From assembly GCA_021527695.1 (NCBI GenBank), contig JAKFAO010000007.1, positions 744,001-808,000 on the forward strand: DNA of 64,000 nt, read 5' to 3'. The translations under genes and the position numbers were made by a program. Below, piece by piece: positions 43,512 to 54,961 of the stretch; position 1 is the stretch's first letter, and each line of letters begins with the position of its first letter. Under the pieces are notes generated by a model. The model worked only from the letters and a program-made list of their open reading frames with translations, did not search any database and was not told the DNA's origin. This DNA comes from Naematelia aurantialba (Eukaryota > Basidiomycota > Tremellomycetes > Tremellales > Naemateliaceae).

Positions 43512-45156
43512 ATGTCCATACTCCTCCGCCACTCGGGCGAGGCGCTCCGCCCGCAGCTCTTACGCGTAGCGTACCTCCCGCTCGCGTCGACGTCCGCGGC
43601 CTCCGCATCAGCAGTGGCATCGATGCGCATGCAGATCCGAATGCGCGGGTTCAGCAGCACGACGCGCCGCGCTATCGAGGCTGGCAAGGCGCACCACGCG
43701 TCGACGGCGCTCAAGACAAACGTCCGTGAGAGAGAGGAACAGAGTGGCGCGTCGATCAAGGTGGTGGGTGAAGAGTCCAAAGGCGCCGAGGGGGCGCATT
43801 ACCAGGGTGAGCCCACTGCTGTCAAATTCATGGCCTATGAAGTTCTCTATGGATCTGTATGATGTCGGCGCATGCTCTTGTGGCGAGATCTGGCGGCATC
43901 GGCTAACACCCTACAGACAAAGTCCCTCTAGGCGTCAACAGCCTGTCGGACACGTCGCGGACCGGCGCATGGACGATGATGAATCCCATCTACACCGAGG
44001 AGGTGAGTGTCGAATTCCCGACCGATTACCCCAGAACGCAGTGCGATCTGTGGCCACCTTCACCGGCCGCGATCGGGCTCGAGAACCCAAGCTGATACGA
44101 TCAGGACCTCGATACAGTCAAAGTCGTCCATCGGACACCGGTGACCATCGGCGACAAGCTCGCACACGGGTCGGTCAGGTTCCTGAGGAAATTGTTCGAC
44201 TTCTTCACCGGCTACAGGGACGAGCACATCCCTGCCGAGGTTCTGGCACAGCGCCCCATCCCTATCCAGGAATTGCGGCAAAAGGGTTTGCTGCTGAGCG
44301 ACAACAACTGGTTGTTGCGCGTCATCTTGCTCGAGAGTATCGCTGGCGTGCCTGGTATGGTCGGCGGGACGTTGAGGCACTTGCGGAGTCTGAGGCTGTT
44401 GGTGAGTCCGACCTCGGTCACATTTTCTACGATCGTCGCGTCGCGCTGACACGGCGGTAGCGGAGAGACGGAGGCTGGATCCACACCCTGCTCGAGGAGG
44501 CTGAGAACGAGCGGATGCATCTCCTGTAAGTTGTCGACTACTGGTGTACACCGACAGGACCGGCGGCTAACCCGCTCAGCACATTCATGACCATCTCGCA
44601 GCCGACCATCTTCACCCGCGCGCTCGTCCTCGCCGCCCAGGGCGTCTTCTACAACGCCTTCTTCCTGACCTACCTCGTGTCGCCGAAGACGGCCCACCGC
44701 TTCGTCGGCGCCCTCGAGGAAGAGGCCGTGCGCACGTACACCCACTGCATTGCGGACCTCGAGGCGGGCCTCATCCCCGAGTGGACAGACGTGCCCGCCC
44801 CGCGCATCGCCATCGACTACTGGCGTCTCCCCGAGTCGGCAAAGCTGCTCGACGTGGTCCGCGCCGTCCGGGCCGACGAGGCCACTCACCGCTTTGTCAA
44901 CCACACGTTGGCGGATCTCGACCAGAAGCGCGACTTTAACCCGTTTGCACTGATGGAGGCCAGTGCAGAGGTCAGGGGAACCAAGTACGGGTAAGTCGAA
45001 TCTGCATTCTGCACTCTGCCGACTCTACGGGCCGGACAAGGGCGAGGCTGACAGGACAGATTCACGCGCGAGGAATCAGCAGAGTTTGCACGGCAGAGTC
45101 ACGAGAAGATTCTTGCCGAGACGAAGAAGCTCGAGGCGGCACCAGGACAGCAGTGA
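43512..45156 (+). CDS. AOX1: Mitochondrial alternative oxidase
   Basis: Di-iron ubiquinol oxidase of the inner mitochondrial membrane giving cyanide-resistant respiration. Exons 43512-43806, 43917-44002, 44105-44401, 44461-44525, 44580-44990, 45060-45156; 416 aa. The Arg/Ser/Ala-rich N-terminus (~60 residues) fits a mitochondrial presequence. All iron ligands are present: [17 protein letters not shown] (ExxH), [11 protein letters not shown] and [12 protein letters not shown] (ExxH). Length is slightly above the usual 330-400 because of the long presequence. Upstream TATA element at 43311. Regulation by respiratory stress is typical of the family; nothing in the sequence shows it directly. Confidence 0.97.
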
Positions 45157-46006
45157 TGGGGGATTTTGGTCACTTTTCTCTTTAGCAAGTTAGTTGTGTT
45201 TGATGAACCCCCCTTCCTGCTCATACATATATAATCTAGATATACCCGGCGATGCCACCTTGCGTCTTGCTTGTAATGACGGTAACGCATAAGTTGAGGG
45301 TGTGCTAGGTGATGAAGGGGTCTTCAGTTGCCAACACGGCTAAATGTTCGAGACTCGTATAACATCCTCACGAGATTGTACACTTGGAAGCGTTTGACCA
45401 GCAGCCACAAATCTGGGGCAAGAAAGATCTGCTCGTGCGAGGCTCTAATGCCTCAGCGTTCAGCTGATATATGTCAAATTCTGCTTCCGACCATGTACCG
45501 ACTGACAAACTTGACCGGAGAGAGGAATTTGCTCATGATGACAGCAGGTGACGGGAGGAAGTATTCTCGGCCCCAGACTCCCTGGGGCTGTACATTTGTC
45601 CTGCAATTGGAAGTTCTGTGCATATTGGCTCTAGTAGTAAAGCATCCCATTGGAAGAGCGAGGGAGCAGTGTGTGCAGATGCCATCAACGCTCACACGAG
45701 TGGTTGAACTAGCTACTCTCTTAATGTCTCTGAATGTCTCGATAACATGCCATCCGATTGACGTTCTGGACCATCTAGTTCTCCCTTGATTCTCTCTGCA
45801 ACAGATTGCATCGCCATACCGAGACTTGCCCTACCTCCTTGCTCTCTGGCCATGAAAGGGTTTTCACATTCTCAAAGCACCACTTTTCAAGCGCCGGAGC
45901 CTTTGTTCTCCAACCCACGTCGACGAGGATATAAAGCGAGCGACCACCTCGGCAGGAAGTCATCAGAAGAAATGTCGCCACCACCACCACCCAGCCCCCC
46001 TTCAGT
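45157..46006. promoter_or_regulatory. Intergenic: AOX 3' region and F-box gene promoter
   Basis: A 153-codon plus-strand frame (45328-45789) has no recognisable feature and a non-ATG start. The final 80 nt hold a TATA box for the F-box-like gene. Confidence 0.5.
45930..45936 (+). promoter_or_regulatory. TATA box of F-box-like gene
   Basis: TATAAAG 77 nt before the ATG at 46007. Confidence 0.55.
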
Positions 46007-47215
46007 ATGACTTCTGGTTCAGATCCGTCATTGCTCATGACTTCCAGCATGAGTGCCGATGAAACCCCAGCATCTAAAACGCTTCCACCACTGCCATTTG
46101 ACGTCTTGGACAGAATCTTCCGGAGCAGCGATTTGACTTCCCAACTGACTATGTCGTCTACAAGCAAGAGTGCACGTGGGGACTGGGGTCCGACCGTCTT
46201 GCGAACTGTAAGCGTCCCAGCGAGTTACCCAAGAAACCCAAAGAACGACACGAAAGAGGCGCTTGCGGTAGTATGGCCCAATACCAATATTCCCACCAAT
46301 TTGACCCTGAAACAAGTAGAGTTTATTCAATACGTCACCGCCATGCCAAGCATCAGGCGTCTGGTGCTGACCGAGGGCTTTATGAAGGACCATGCCTTGA
46401 GATTGGCGCCTCACGTGGGGGGTCATCCTGATCGCAGTGAGACAGACCACTGACGTGTGTTGCAGTATGACAGTGGGCCAAGCTACCTTGCCAGCTTAGA
46501 GGGGCTCGCTGCCAAGTTGCCATTTTGCGAGCAGCTGCAAGTGGATCGATTGGGACCGTTTGGTAGAAACGTCCGTGGCTCACGAGAGCTGGTCAACCGG
46601 ATGAGATCGGTTTCGAGGCTTTCGTTCACGTGCAAAGATACTGAAGACGTGGGTAGCTGGACAGCCGTGGCCGAACAGCTGCGGAACCTCATTGAAGCGG
46701 TGGAAGAGAGACCATCGGACCCCCCCAAGACATTGCACATTGAGCTCCATCCTTGTCCCGGTCGGACGCTGTCCGGAGGGCAGATATCGCCTATTCTGAG
46801 TTGCATCACCCAGCGGGTCTTCCAGGCTAAGCAATCGTCTCTTACGATCTTTGGCGTTGATGATGAATTCGCACCCACTGCAGAAAGCACCACAAGGCGT
46901 CGCATACCTCCTGGGTTCACTGAACGGCCAGAGGGGTCGAGGCAACAATCCGTCACTCTGGTGTTCAATTCTAGATCTGACACTACAAATGTCTTCACTG
47001 ATCAATCCGGCTTCAAGACAGATGCCCAGAACATGCCAGTCTCTTCCCAGACCCAACTTTGTCTCATCAGCAGCACGGCGCCAGACACCCGCATACCGAG
47101 TTTCCCCTTCAGACGACGTGTTGGGCGGAGAGAGGGCCCCAGAACCGCAGGAAGCATGCGGCCGCAGAGCCCAGAATACCAAACGGGTGTCTCGTGTACA
47201 TATGGAATTTTATAG
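46007..47215 (+). CDS. F-box-like protein
   Basis: Exons 46007-46414 and 46466-47215; 385 aa. Residues ~26-50 (KTLPPLPFDVLDRIFRSSD) fit the start of an F-box, the Skp1-binding motif of SCF ubiquitin ligases, though only the first helix is convincing. The rest lacks clear leucine-rich or WD repeats; it has an alternating hydrophobic pattern (SIRRLVLTEGF, VSRLSFTCKD, KTLHIELHPC) resembling the divergent repeat regions of many basidiomycete F-box proteins. The C-terminal ~80 residues are Arg/Pro-rich and weakly supported. If the intron were retained the protein would stop at 46453. TATA box 77 nt upstream. Target unknown. Confidence 0.6.
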
Positions 47216-49124
47216 TACTGCTGTAATACCATTTGCATATATGATAACTTGGCGGCCAGGACAAGGCCTCGAATCCTTGAGTATCCCTCTATGGCTTTCG
47301 CAGCTTCTCTTGTCTATCTTTGTGCTCCCACTGTTAGGCCAAGCTGTCCAATGCACCTTCCTCTCTCTCGTCTCTAGTCCAACCCCTAGTCAAAACTCAT
47401 CCAGGCCACTATCGGGCAACATCTCCGAAACTCCGAGTGAAGCGCAGCCCCGGGTCCTTCTCCCGGCGTACTTGGATCCGTTGTTCCGCAGCGTTCTTGT
47501 ACGTCTCAAACGTGCATTCCCATTTATAGTGTCGCCGGGGATCTGCGCCATGTCCCGACTAGTCTAGACCCGATGGGTTACGGCGTTTGCAGCCACTCTT
47601 CACCCGCTCACAGATTGCGGTCTGAGCAGTAAATGGCAGTGATGACGTAGTGGCGAATGTGAAACTTCACCGTCGAACTTTGCCCTTTTGTCATGGTACA
47701 GAAGGGACAGTATTCTTGGTTGGTTGTTCTCATGCAAGCCTTTCAGCAGCACAGACACCTCCGGAGTGTCTCTGGGCACAGCATTGACACACTTTATGAG
47801 CGGTATGAGCTATATGAGCTGTAAGTGACAACGGTGTTACGCCATTGACTAGAACCCAAAGTATTGGCCACCACTCGAAATTCCCCTACACGAATCTTCT
47901 GAAACGATCAAGCCCACACTCTCTACTACAGAGATGCAACCGTTCACTAGACCATATCCACCACATGATGCCTTCATCCCCGATGCCTGGCAAGACCCAA
48001 GAGGATGGTCGTCACTGTTGATTTCGATAAAATCCACTGTTGATTTCGATAAAATGCCCGATGTTTCTGAAATGGGTGCGTTGAAACTCAGAATCTGGAC
48101 AAGCTGCTCTCCATGCTGACATGTGCAGAAGCTTCTTCTGCGACCCTCATGCGACGGGATCGCTTGTCCCTCGTGCCGGATGAATCGATCACAGATCAAA
48201 GTTGATTCAGAGAATTTTGGAAGGATCCCTAGAATCGCCAGCTGAATTGTCAGGAAGCCCTGGGCAAGTATCGCGAGTCCCAGTCTGCAACGACTGAAGC
48301 TCATGAATGCTCCAGCTGTCTGGTGACTTAGGGTTACCCTTCCAGCCAGCGTCTGCATGGTCCCACTATGCTTCGATCACCGATAGGGAAGGATTCCTTC
48401 ATATCTGGTTGAAGCAAACCCAATTTTCCCATCAGGATACTCAACAGAGCAGATAAGTGCTTGGCCTAGTTAACGTGAGGCATCCCGGTGTCCGTTGTCT
48501 GCTTGGATGTGATCCTCCACAGCGAGAAGTGAAGCTCAAGTGAACCGCCAGGAGCAACACACCCACCACGTCTATGGCGTCCATACCCGTCCACCCGTCC
48601 GCCCCTAACAGCGGCTTGCTACAGTGCGTATGCAATGATGACAGTTCTGGAGCATACTTTCACAGTCATGGCTAGACGAACCGAAGTCAAGTCGCGACGA
48701 GTATTCAATGGACAAGTGGGTACCGGCTCCATCCGTAGCTCTGCACTCTGTACGTCTATGGTAATAGATCGCATTCCACCAGCAGCACAGCTGGAAAATG
48801 CTAGCCCCGATGCCCGTTCCTCGTTTGCCAGTATGTCCCACCACCGAAAAATGCACCCATTGCCCCAGTGCAACCCTTTTATCGCAGTCCTATACGGTTG
48901 GCTACCCCTACAGCTCGCCGCTGACGGGATCGCTCTCATTGGGGTCATCGGCCCAGCTGATGGAGGTTAACTGTCTGAGAGCAGCGAAGTTGGTTGCCCG
49001 GATGTGGGAGTACCGTGGGAGACCGGACCTGACCGGACGACTGGCGAGGTCACGCCGGCACCTTTCTTTCCTTGATTGTGGTTGTCATTGCTCTTGGCAC
49101 GCTCCAGTCCTGCAGACGGTCACC
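47216..49124. other. 1.9-kb interval without a supported gene
   Basis: Longest gene-free stretch. A 169-codon minus-strand ATG frame (47849-48358) has one hydrophobic segment but no motif and contains a 22-bp tandem duplication; I leave it uncalled. No tRNA-like fold or transposon end seen. Confidence 0.45.
48013..48055 (+). repeat. 22-bp tandem duplication
   Basis: Two adjacent copies starting CACTGTTGATTTCG at 48013 and 48035, identical over 21 bases. Confidence 0.9.
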
Positions 49125-52100
49125 ATGAGCGACGTCCCATCTAGATACGAGAAGCGGAGTGGTAACAACGCTCTCGCAGCCGAACTACCCCTCCCAAACA
49201 TCGCTCAGCCCGATGCTCGACGCCATCTCCAGACTGCCAGGCGATTCGTTCTCTTCTCGGTGTGCACATTCCTAGCTATTTGGACGATCCGATCTACTTC
49301 CAGTGACTCCGTCCAAACGTACTCATCCGATTCAGTAAGGCTGGCGGACCCTGTCGACGGCTACTGGGAAGGTATCGCAACTAAGGGTTTGCGCAGAGCA
49401 TTAGGTGGCTGCAAATCGCAACGCAGTGCCCACGATGGGACGACTCGTCAATCGGACCGTCACCACAAGGACGACGAGACAGTCCCAGGATCGGTGCATC
49501 ACGCTCGTCAATTCCCAGTGTCTCCCAAGCTTGCGGAAAAGATATTCCTCTCCGTACCAAACAACGATAGCTGTCGAGCGTGAGTGACGAACTCCCCGAT
49601 CAAATGTGTTGGCTGAATCTCCCAATAGCGCATCTCATCGATACACCTCCTATGCGCATCCCGCCGGTAGTGGATTTGACTTTGCATCCGCTATCAACCT
49701 GAAGAACGAATGGGAAACTGCACTCGGTCTCCCTCCTTCAGGACCGGAAGAAAATGTCTACGAATCTGGGAGCTCTCCGAGTCAAGCGAGGATCCTCGAC
49801 GGAATGCACAAGATTGGAGTATGGGTTGATACTGTGAGTGATTCTCACGATCGATATTCTGATATTGCACAGTACTACCCAATCATGAACACCCCGGTGT
49901 CCTCATCCGTCACCCTTTTGACCGACCCGCCTTTCTACGCCAAGCTTCAGGAAGATATTGTCGAGGGAGACCCAGATTCAATCCTCCGAGACGAAGTGCC
50001 CGTCTTCCATGGCTTGTCCGTTAGCGGAGATGTGACTGGAAAATATATCTACGCGGGCTACGGAAGAAAGGCCGATTTCGACCTTCTGCAGGAAAAGGGT
50101 GAGCAGCTGTCGTCGGAAATGTCTGATAGGTGCAGGGATCGACTTCGATGGCAAGATTGTGCTGGTGAAGTACGGACGAGTTTTCCGTGGCCTGAAGATC
50201 AAGGGTACTTAGCTTCGCGCTTGGAAGTACTCGTTACTAACGACCTCTGCAGCTGCCCAGGAAGCAGGTGCAGCAGGTGTTTTGATCTTCACCGATCCAG
50301 GGGACGACGGTGAGGTCACAGAGGCGAAGGGTTACAAGCAGTACCCCGAAGGTCCAGCTCGGCAAGAAAGCAGTGTGCAGCGCGGAAGTGTTCAATTCGT
50401 CAGTACACGCATGTCACATCGACAACATCTCATGTTCTAGATATCGAAGTACCCGGGCGACCCATCGACCCCTGGAGAACCCGCGTACCGAAATGCTACC
50501 CGAAGCAAAGGAGGCAATCAGCCATCGATTCCTTCGTGAGTATGCCGATAATCTACCACTTTGGTCTTTAACCCTTTCTCGTAGGCTACCGATCTCGTAT
50601 CAAGATGCGATCCCACTGCTCAACGCATTGAAGGGCAAAGGTATCGCAGTAGGTGACCTCGGCAAGGAGTGGGTCGGTGGTCTTGGATACCTTGGAGTCG
50701 AGTACTTCACAGGTCCAAGCGAGGTCGACCTGCATTTCGTCAACGAAGTGAACACGGTATGCGGGTTCTCAATGCTGGTACATGGCTGATGAACACAGCG
50801 TGTGATGCCGATCTGGAGTAAGCGGCTCCGGATCCTGTTTGCATGAGCTAACGCTAACGACAATAGACACCATGGCTGTCATCCCGGGCTCTATCCCTGA
50901 CGAGGTTGTCATCTTGGGCAACCATCGCGATGGTTCGTTTTTCATGCGAGATGGACTGACCGTGCAGCATGGGTCCTTGGGGGTTCCGATCCAAACTCCG
51001 GTACCGCATCGCAGTTCGAACTAATCCGTGGCTTGGGTTCCCTCCTTCGCCACGGCTGGAAACCGCTTCGAACGATCGTCTTGGCTAGCTGGGATGCCGA
51101 GGAATACGGACTGATTGGTAGCACCGAGTGGACTGAGGACTTTGGTGATTGGCTGGTGACAGATGGCAAGTCTTTTCAATTAATTGAAGAGACTTGCTAA
51201 CGTTTGAATAGCTGCGGCTTACCTCAATCTCGACTCATCTGTCGCTGGCAGCAAGTTTACTGCGGATGCTTCCCCTGTGAGCGGTCTTCGAGCTTGTTGA
51301 CGCCAGCTGACTGTGTAGTCCCTGGCTTGGCTGATTCGTAATGCTGCGGAAGATGTCCTCTCTGGCTCAGATTCTACCAAGACTGTATGGGACACGAGCA
51401 AGGATGGCGGAGACTGGACAACTTGGCAGCTGGAAACCTATGGAGAGGAGGAACCGGACTTCGAGGCATTGGTCGTCAGCGAGACTGGTGTTGGAACACT
51501 CGGGTAAGAAACTATCTAGTGAACTGGCGTGCAAGCTAACCAGGTCAAGGTCGGGATCCGATTTCACTTCGTTTTTGCAGCGGTACGGTGTTGCCTCTGG
51601 CAGCATGGCGTTCGGTTATGCACCCAAAGATCCCACCTACCACTATCACTCGATCTATGACTCGTTCACTTGGCAAGACAAGTGCGTCCATCAGGCACAC
51701 TTGTATCTAGCTGACTTATCAGGTTCATGGACGCCGGATTCCACAAACACACCGACGTTGCCAAAGTCCTAGGCCTAACCCGTGGGTAGATGGTGCGACT
51801 CAAGGCTGACTTGAAGTGCTTCGCCTCTCTGACAGCTTGGTACTGCCACTCAACACGACCCAGTATTCCATCGAGCTTGGATCGTATATGAAGAAGTGCG
51901 TCACCCGCGATGTAACCATGCTGATGCATGCAGAGTGGAAAAGATCGCATCTGTGCTTGGGTTTGATGAATCCCTCGACCTCACTGCTCTCGGCGAATCG
52001 ATCGACAGCCTCATTGCTGCCTCGCTTGCACTCGACATAGAGAAAGAGGTCGCTCTCAAACGCCTTCACGAACTCCTGCCAATCCCTCCTCACCATCACT

Positions 52101-52640
52101 TTGGCCTCTTCCAAGCTCTTGCACGTAAATGTTGGCAGCTTTGGGCTTCCTGCGGATCAAGCAGAGCGCAGTCACCTCTCACTGTCATGGACTCGTGGGC
52201 CCCAGTAGACCAAGAAGGACCTAAATTCCCTCACTTGCCTCTCCCGAACATCCCCAAAAAGCTGAAAGAGATCAAGGCTGTTTTGAAGGAGATTCGAGAG
52301 ATCAACAAGAAGCTTCAGGGCTTCGAGGGCGGATTCATTTCCACGGACGGAATCAAAGAGAGGGAGTGGTATAAGCATAAGGGTGTGGCGCCTGGTCTAT
52401 GGTTGGGGTACGGTGCTACAACGGTGAGTTTAAATATTACAGCTGTGAACTGCTGCTAATGATACCGGCTAGTTCCCATCGCTCACTGAAGGTGCGTCCT
52501 GAAGGAGCCGGAGAAAATGTGAATCAAGGCTGATGTCGGTATTAGCCTTGACAATCGAGCATTCGGTTGAACTGGCACAGAAAGAGGCCCACGAACTGGC
52601 CGAGATGATTGGCGCTATGGCTGCCCGGCTTGCTGCTTAA
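49125..52640 (+). CDS. M28B peptidase, PSMA/transferrin-receptor type
   Basis: Type II membrane metallopeptidase-like protein of the secretory or vacuolar pathway. About eighteen exons (49125-49579, 49629-49833, 49873-50098, 50136-50204, 50253-50398, 50441-50535, 50585-50756, 50799-50817, 50867-50932, 50968-51165, 51212-51276, 51319-51503, 51550-51681, 51723-51785, 51836-51895, 51934-52423, 52473-52491, 52546-52640), 919 aa. One N-terminal membrane helix (RRFVLFSVCTFLAIWTI). A PA domain follows: GKIVLVKYGRVFRG, AAQEAGAAGVLIFTDPGDDG. The zinc site is complete: H and D in ILGNHRDAWVLGGSDPNSG, WDAEEYGLIGS, NLDSSVAG, and H in YHYHSIYDS. The C-terminal helical dimerisation domain ends APGLWLGYGATTFPSLTEAL. 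The intron at 51166-51211 is GC-AG. An extra intron inside exon 16 cannot be excluded. Confidence 0.9.
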
Positions 52641-53055
52641 TCGTCTGGTCCGCCACCTCCCCTAAGAAGAAAAGGACTCCCCGGCTGTTCGTGCCGATAT
52701 ACGCAGCTCTGAAGGTTGGACCAAAATGCAGGACAATTGATCGGAACCTACAGCATCTGCCCAAGTGACTTTTGTATGCTAACGGGACAAGTTGGTACTG
52801 ACTAAAAGCCCTCTTGAGGGAGTTCTTCAAAATCGTCAAAGTCGCCCGATGCGGATGTCCAAGCAATCTGATGCAGCTCATGGACGCCCCGGCTCCGTGC
52901 TGCTGCGTCTTGAAAGGGTAAGCGGCTCGCGTAGCTTGTTACTACCCCCATGCGAATGCCCGCACCGTTCGGCATCGTTCGGCACGACGGTACGGAACGA
53001 TTGCCACCCCGAAAGGCATCAAGCAGCCTGAATGCGGGATTGAAACCCCAAGCAT

Positions 53056-53099
53056 TCGGGATTGCTTGAATTCGGGATTGAACATCCAAGCAATCCCGA
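53056..53099. repeat. 13-bp inverted repeat, 18-nt loop
   Basis: TCGGGATTGCTTG at 53056-53068 and its exact reverse complement at 53087-53099. Confidence 0.9.
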
Positions 53100-53512
53100 C
53101 ACGGGGCACAACAAAAGAACGCGAAGTCCCATCCAGAAATAGGACCTTGGGATGGGGTCCCACCTTGGAACCGTCCTGATCGGCAGAACGACTGTTCATC
53201 TGTATATGCAGGAACGGTGTTGAGAAGAATACTGCAACTTCAACCCTCTTCTGGTCGACTGTTCTTGCACGTTGTGACTCTTTGCGTTGCCGGCGACATC
53301 AACGTGTAATGTTTAGCTGGTCACGAGGCATCACCTTCTACACTAGTGGAACGCCTGACGGATATCTGTCCGCCTCGGTTTCACGTCAGCACGGCTTGAT
53401 CAGACACTCCTGACTAAGGTGGGCTGATAGGGCCAAGAGGCATGGCTGCTATGGCCGTTCAGGACAGGTGACACTGCCTCTAGACTGAGAAGCAGAGGTC
53501 TGCCTCGATCGA

Positions 53513-53519
53513 TATAAAG
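53513..53519 (+). promoter_or_regulatory. TATA box of Cys-rich secreted protein gene
   Basis: TATAAAG 83 nt upstream of the ATG at 53596, the usual fungal distance. Confidence 0.65.
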
Positions 53520-53595
53520 CGCGACTGGTGAGGCTGAGTTTGCTGCCCAATTCACCAACCACAATCATCTTTGCTACCCAGAACAGCCCTGCACA

Positions 53596-54171
53596 ATGAA
53601 GTCTGTACTCGCACTCTTGACTTTTTTCTTGACCTTCATGGCCATTTCTGTCTATGGCAAGTTTGCCGACATGGTAATCGACGCCGAGAAGCCGGCTGCA
53701 ACTAGGCTCGACGAGTTCACCGTGTCGGAATACACTTACCACTTCCTCGCCAGGGCGTACAACGGCACGATTGTCGTTCAGATTCGATACGAGAACGACA
53801 CGGCAGCGGTCTCCGAGTACTTTACGCCGACGGGCCAGCTCACCGGATACCTCGTGAGCGCGCAGCAGCAGATTGTGCAGGTCACAGCCGAGTATGGGTA
53901 CACGGGCACGCCGTCGTTCCAGGACCTCGAGGCGTACCGATACAACCCCGACGGATCGGACGTTGCGAAGCGCGATGCGGATGCGTCTGAGGGCTGCCGA
54001 AGCATCCCGGAACCCGGGTCGTTCGAGGAACGCAGTCTCGAGAAACGCGGGGCGCGATGCGGCCAGTTTTGCGGGAAGAAGAGGCACTGCATCGACCGCA
54101 ACTGCCTCTTCTGCCTCTACACGGGCGGCGCGTGCCGCCACCAGAGGTCTTGCTACCGATCAAGGGCATAA
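53596..54171 (+). CDS. Secreted Kex2-processed cysteine-rich precursor (unknown)
   Basis: Intronless, 191 aa. Signal peptide at 1-20 (MKSVLALLTFFLTFMAISVY). Residues 21-124 form a mixed-polarity prodomain with two N-glycosylation sequons (NGT at 56, NDT at 67) and no cysteine. Dibasic Kex2-type sites occur at KR125-126 and KR150-151. Cleavage at the second would release a 40-residue basic peptide with seven cysteines at 155, 159, 165, 170, 173, 180 and 186 (spacing C3C5C4C2C6C5C); an eighth, Cys134, lies between the two KR sites. I recognise no family. The layout resembles secreted defensin-like, effector or killer-peptide precursors, but a structural or signalling role is equally open. TATA box 83 nt upstream suggests strong regulated expression. 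Confidence 0.75.
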   Translation: MKSVLALLTFFLTFMAISVYGKFADMVIDAEKPAATRLDEFTVSEYTYHFLARAYNGTIVVQIRYENDTAAVSEYFTPTGQLTGYLVSAQQQIVQVTAEYGYTGTPSFQDLEAYRYNPDGSDVAKRDADASEGCRSIPEPGSFEERSLEKRGARCGQFCGKKRHCIDRNCLFCLYTGGACRHQRSCYRSRA

Positions 54172-54961
54172 GAGGGGAACCAAGGCGGTGAGTCTCGCAA
54201 GGCTCACACAGGCATAACAAGAAGCCGGAGGTCGCTGACGGTACAGCAGGCTGCCTCGTCCCTAGCCGGTCGGTCGCTCTGACCGACTCGCCTGCGGTCT
54301 TTGCCCAGCTGATGTCTTCGTCCCCGACTCTCTGTGACGTATCCGCCGTGAACGATCCACGCGTTTTGTCAATCACCACGATAAATCTATTGCGATAAAG
54401 GCAGGTGACGGGGGCTGTAGGAGACCATGGGGGTGGGGTGGAATGACTGTCGAGGGGCTCTTGCGAGTTGCGCGGACGCGGTATGCCCGTCTGGGTAGCC
54501 GTAGTGGAGTCTGAATAACCGTGATGCGTATAGGGGAGCGCGACATGCATGATCCGGTACAGTACTATGTTTACTACGGTTGTGGCTTGTGCTAGCACGA
54601 CTGGCACGGTGATACGGAGCTAGGTCTGTCGGTACTCCTCAGACTGTTACATAGCTTTCGCCACTGGTCGAAGGTAAATTCTGACATATTCATCCCGGGA
54701 TCGTTTTCTTGTCCATAAGGTATGGTGGTAATGAACAGCGCAGGCCGGCTACAACTGCTGGATTGTATGTACGCAGAGCGCGGTTCCAAGGCAGTCAGGA
54801 GCGTCGTCATTTCGTCCATCGCAGTATCGCTTCGCTCAATAGTATGTCTATATGCAGGAATCGTTTCGTTCCATCCCAGTCTCCTCGGCGTAAACATCGC
54901 ATCCTTCTGCACTACAGCATGGCGGCGTGAGTATAGATAGGACTGGTGACCCCCGGAGAGC
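54172..54961. other. Convergent interval
   Basis: Between the Cys-rich precursor (+) and the acidic unknown gene (-). Overlapping frames are shadows; no feature recognised. Confidence 0.5.

Larger units (their letters stand above)
52641..53595. promoter_or_regulatory. Intergenic: upstream region of Cys-rich secreted protein
   Basis: Holds a 13-bp inverted repeat at 53056-53099 embedded in several CGGGATTG direct repeats (53036-53099), and a TATA box at 53513. No gene supported. Confidence 0.5.

Noticed and set aside
45328..45789. 153-codon plus-strand frame after AOX
   Set aside because: Non-ATG start, no motif, irregular composition.
46851..47567. 238-codon plus-strand frame
   Set aside because: Overlaps the F-box-like gene out of frame and continues into non-coding sequence without motifs.
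47849..48358. 169-codon minus-strand ATG frame
   Set aside because: One hydrophobic stretch but no recognisable domain, contains a recent 22-bp duplication, no promoter signal; too weak to call.
53882..54607. 241-codon minus-strand frame opposite the Cys-rich precursor
   Set aside because: Low-complexity shadow; the plus strand has signal peptide, Kex2 sites, TATA box and cysteine pattern.
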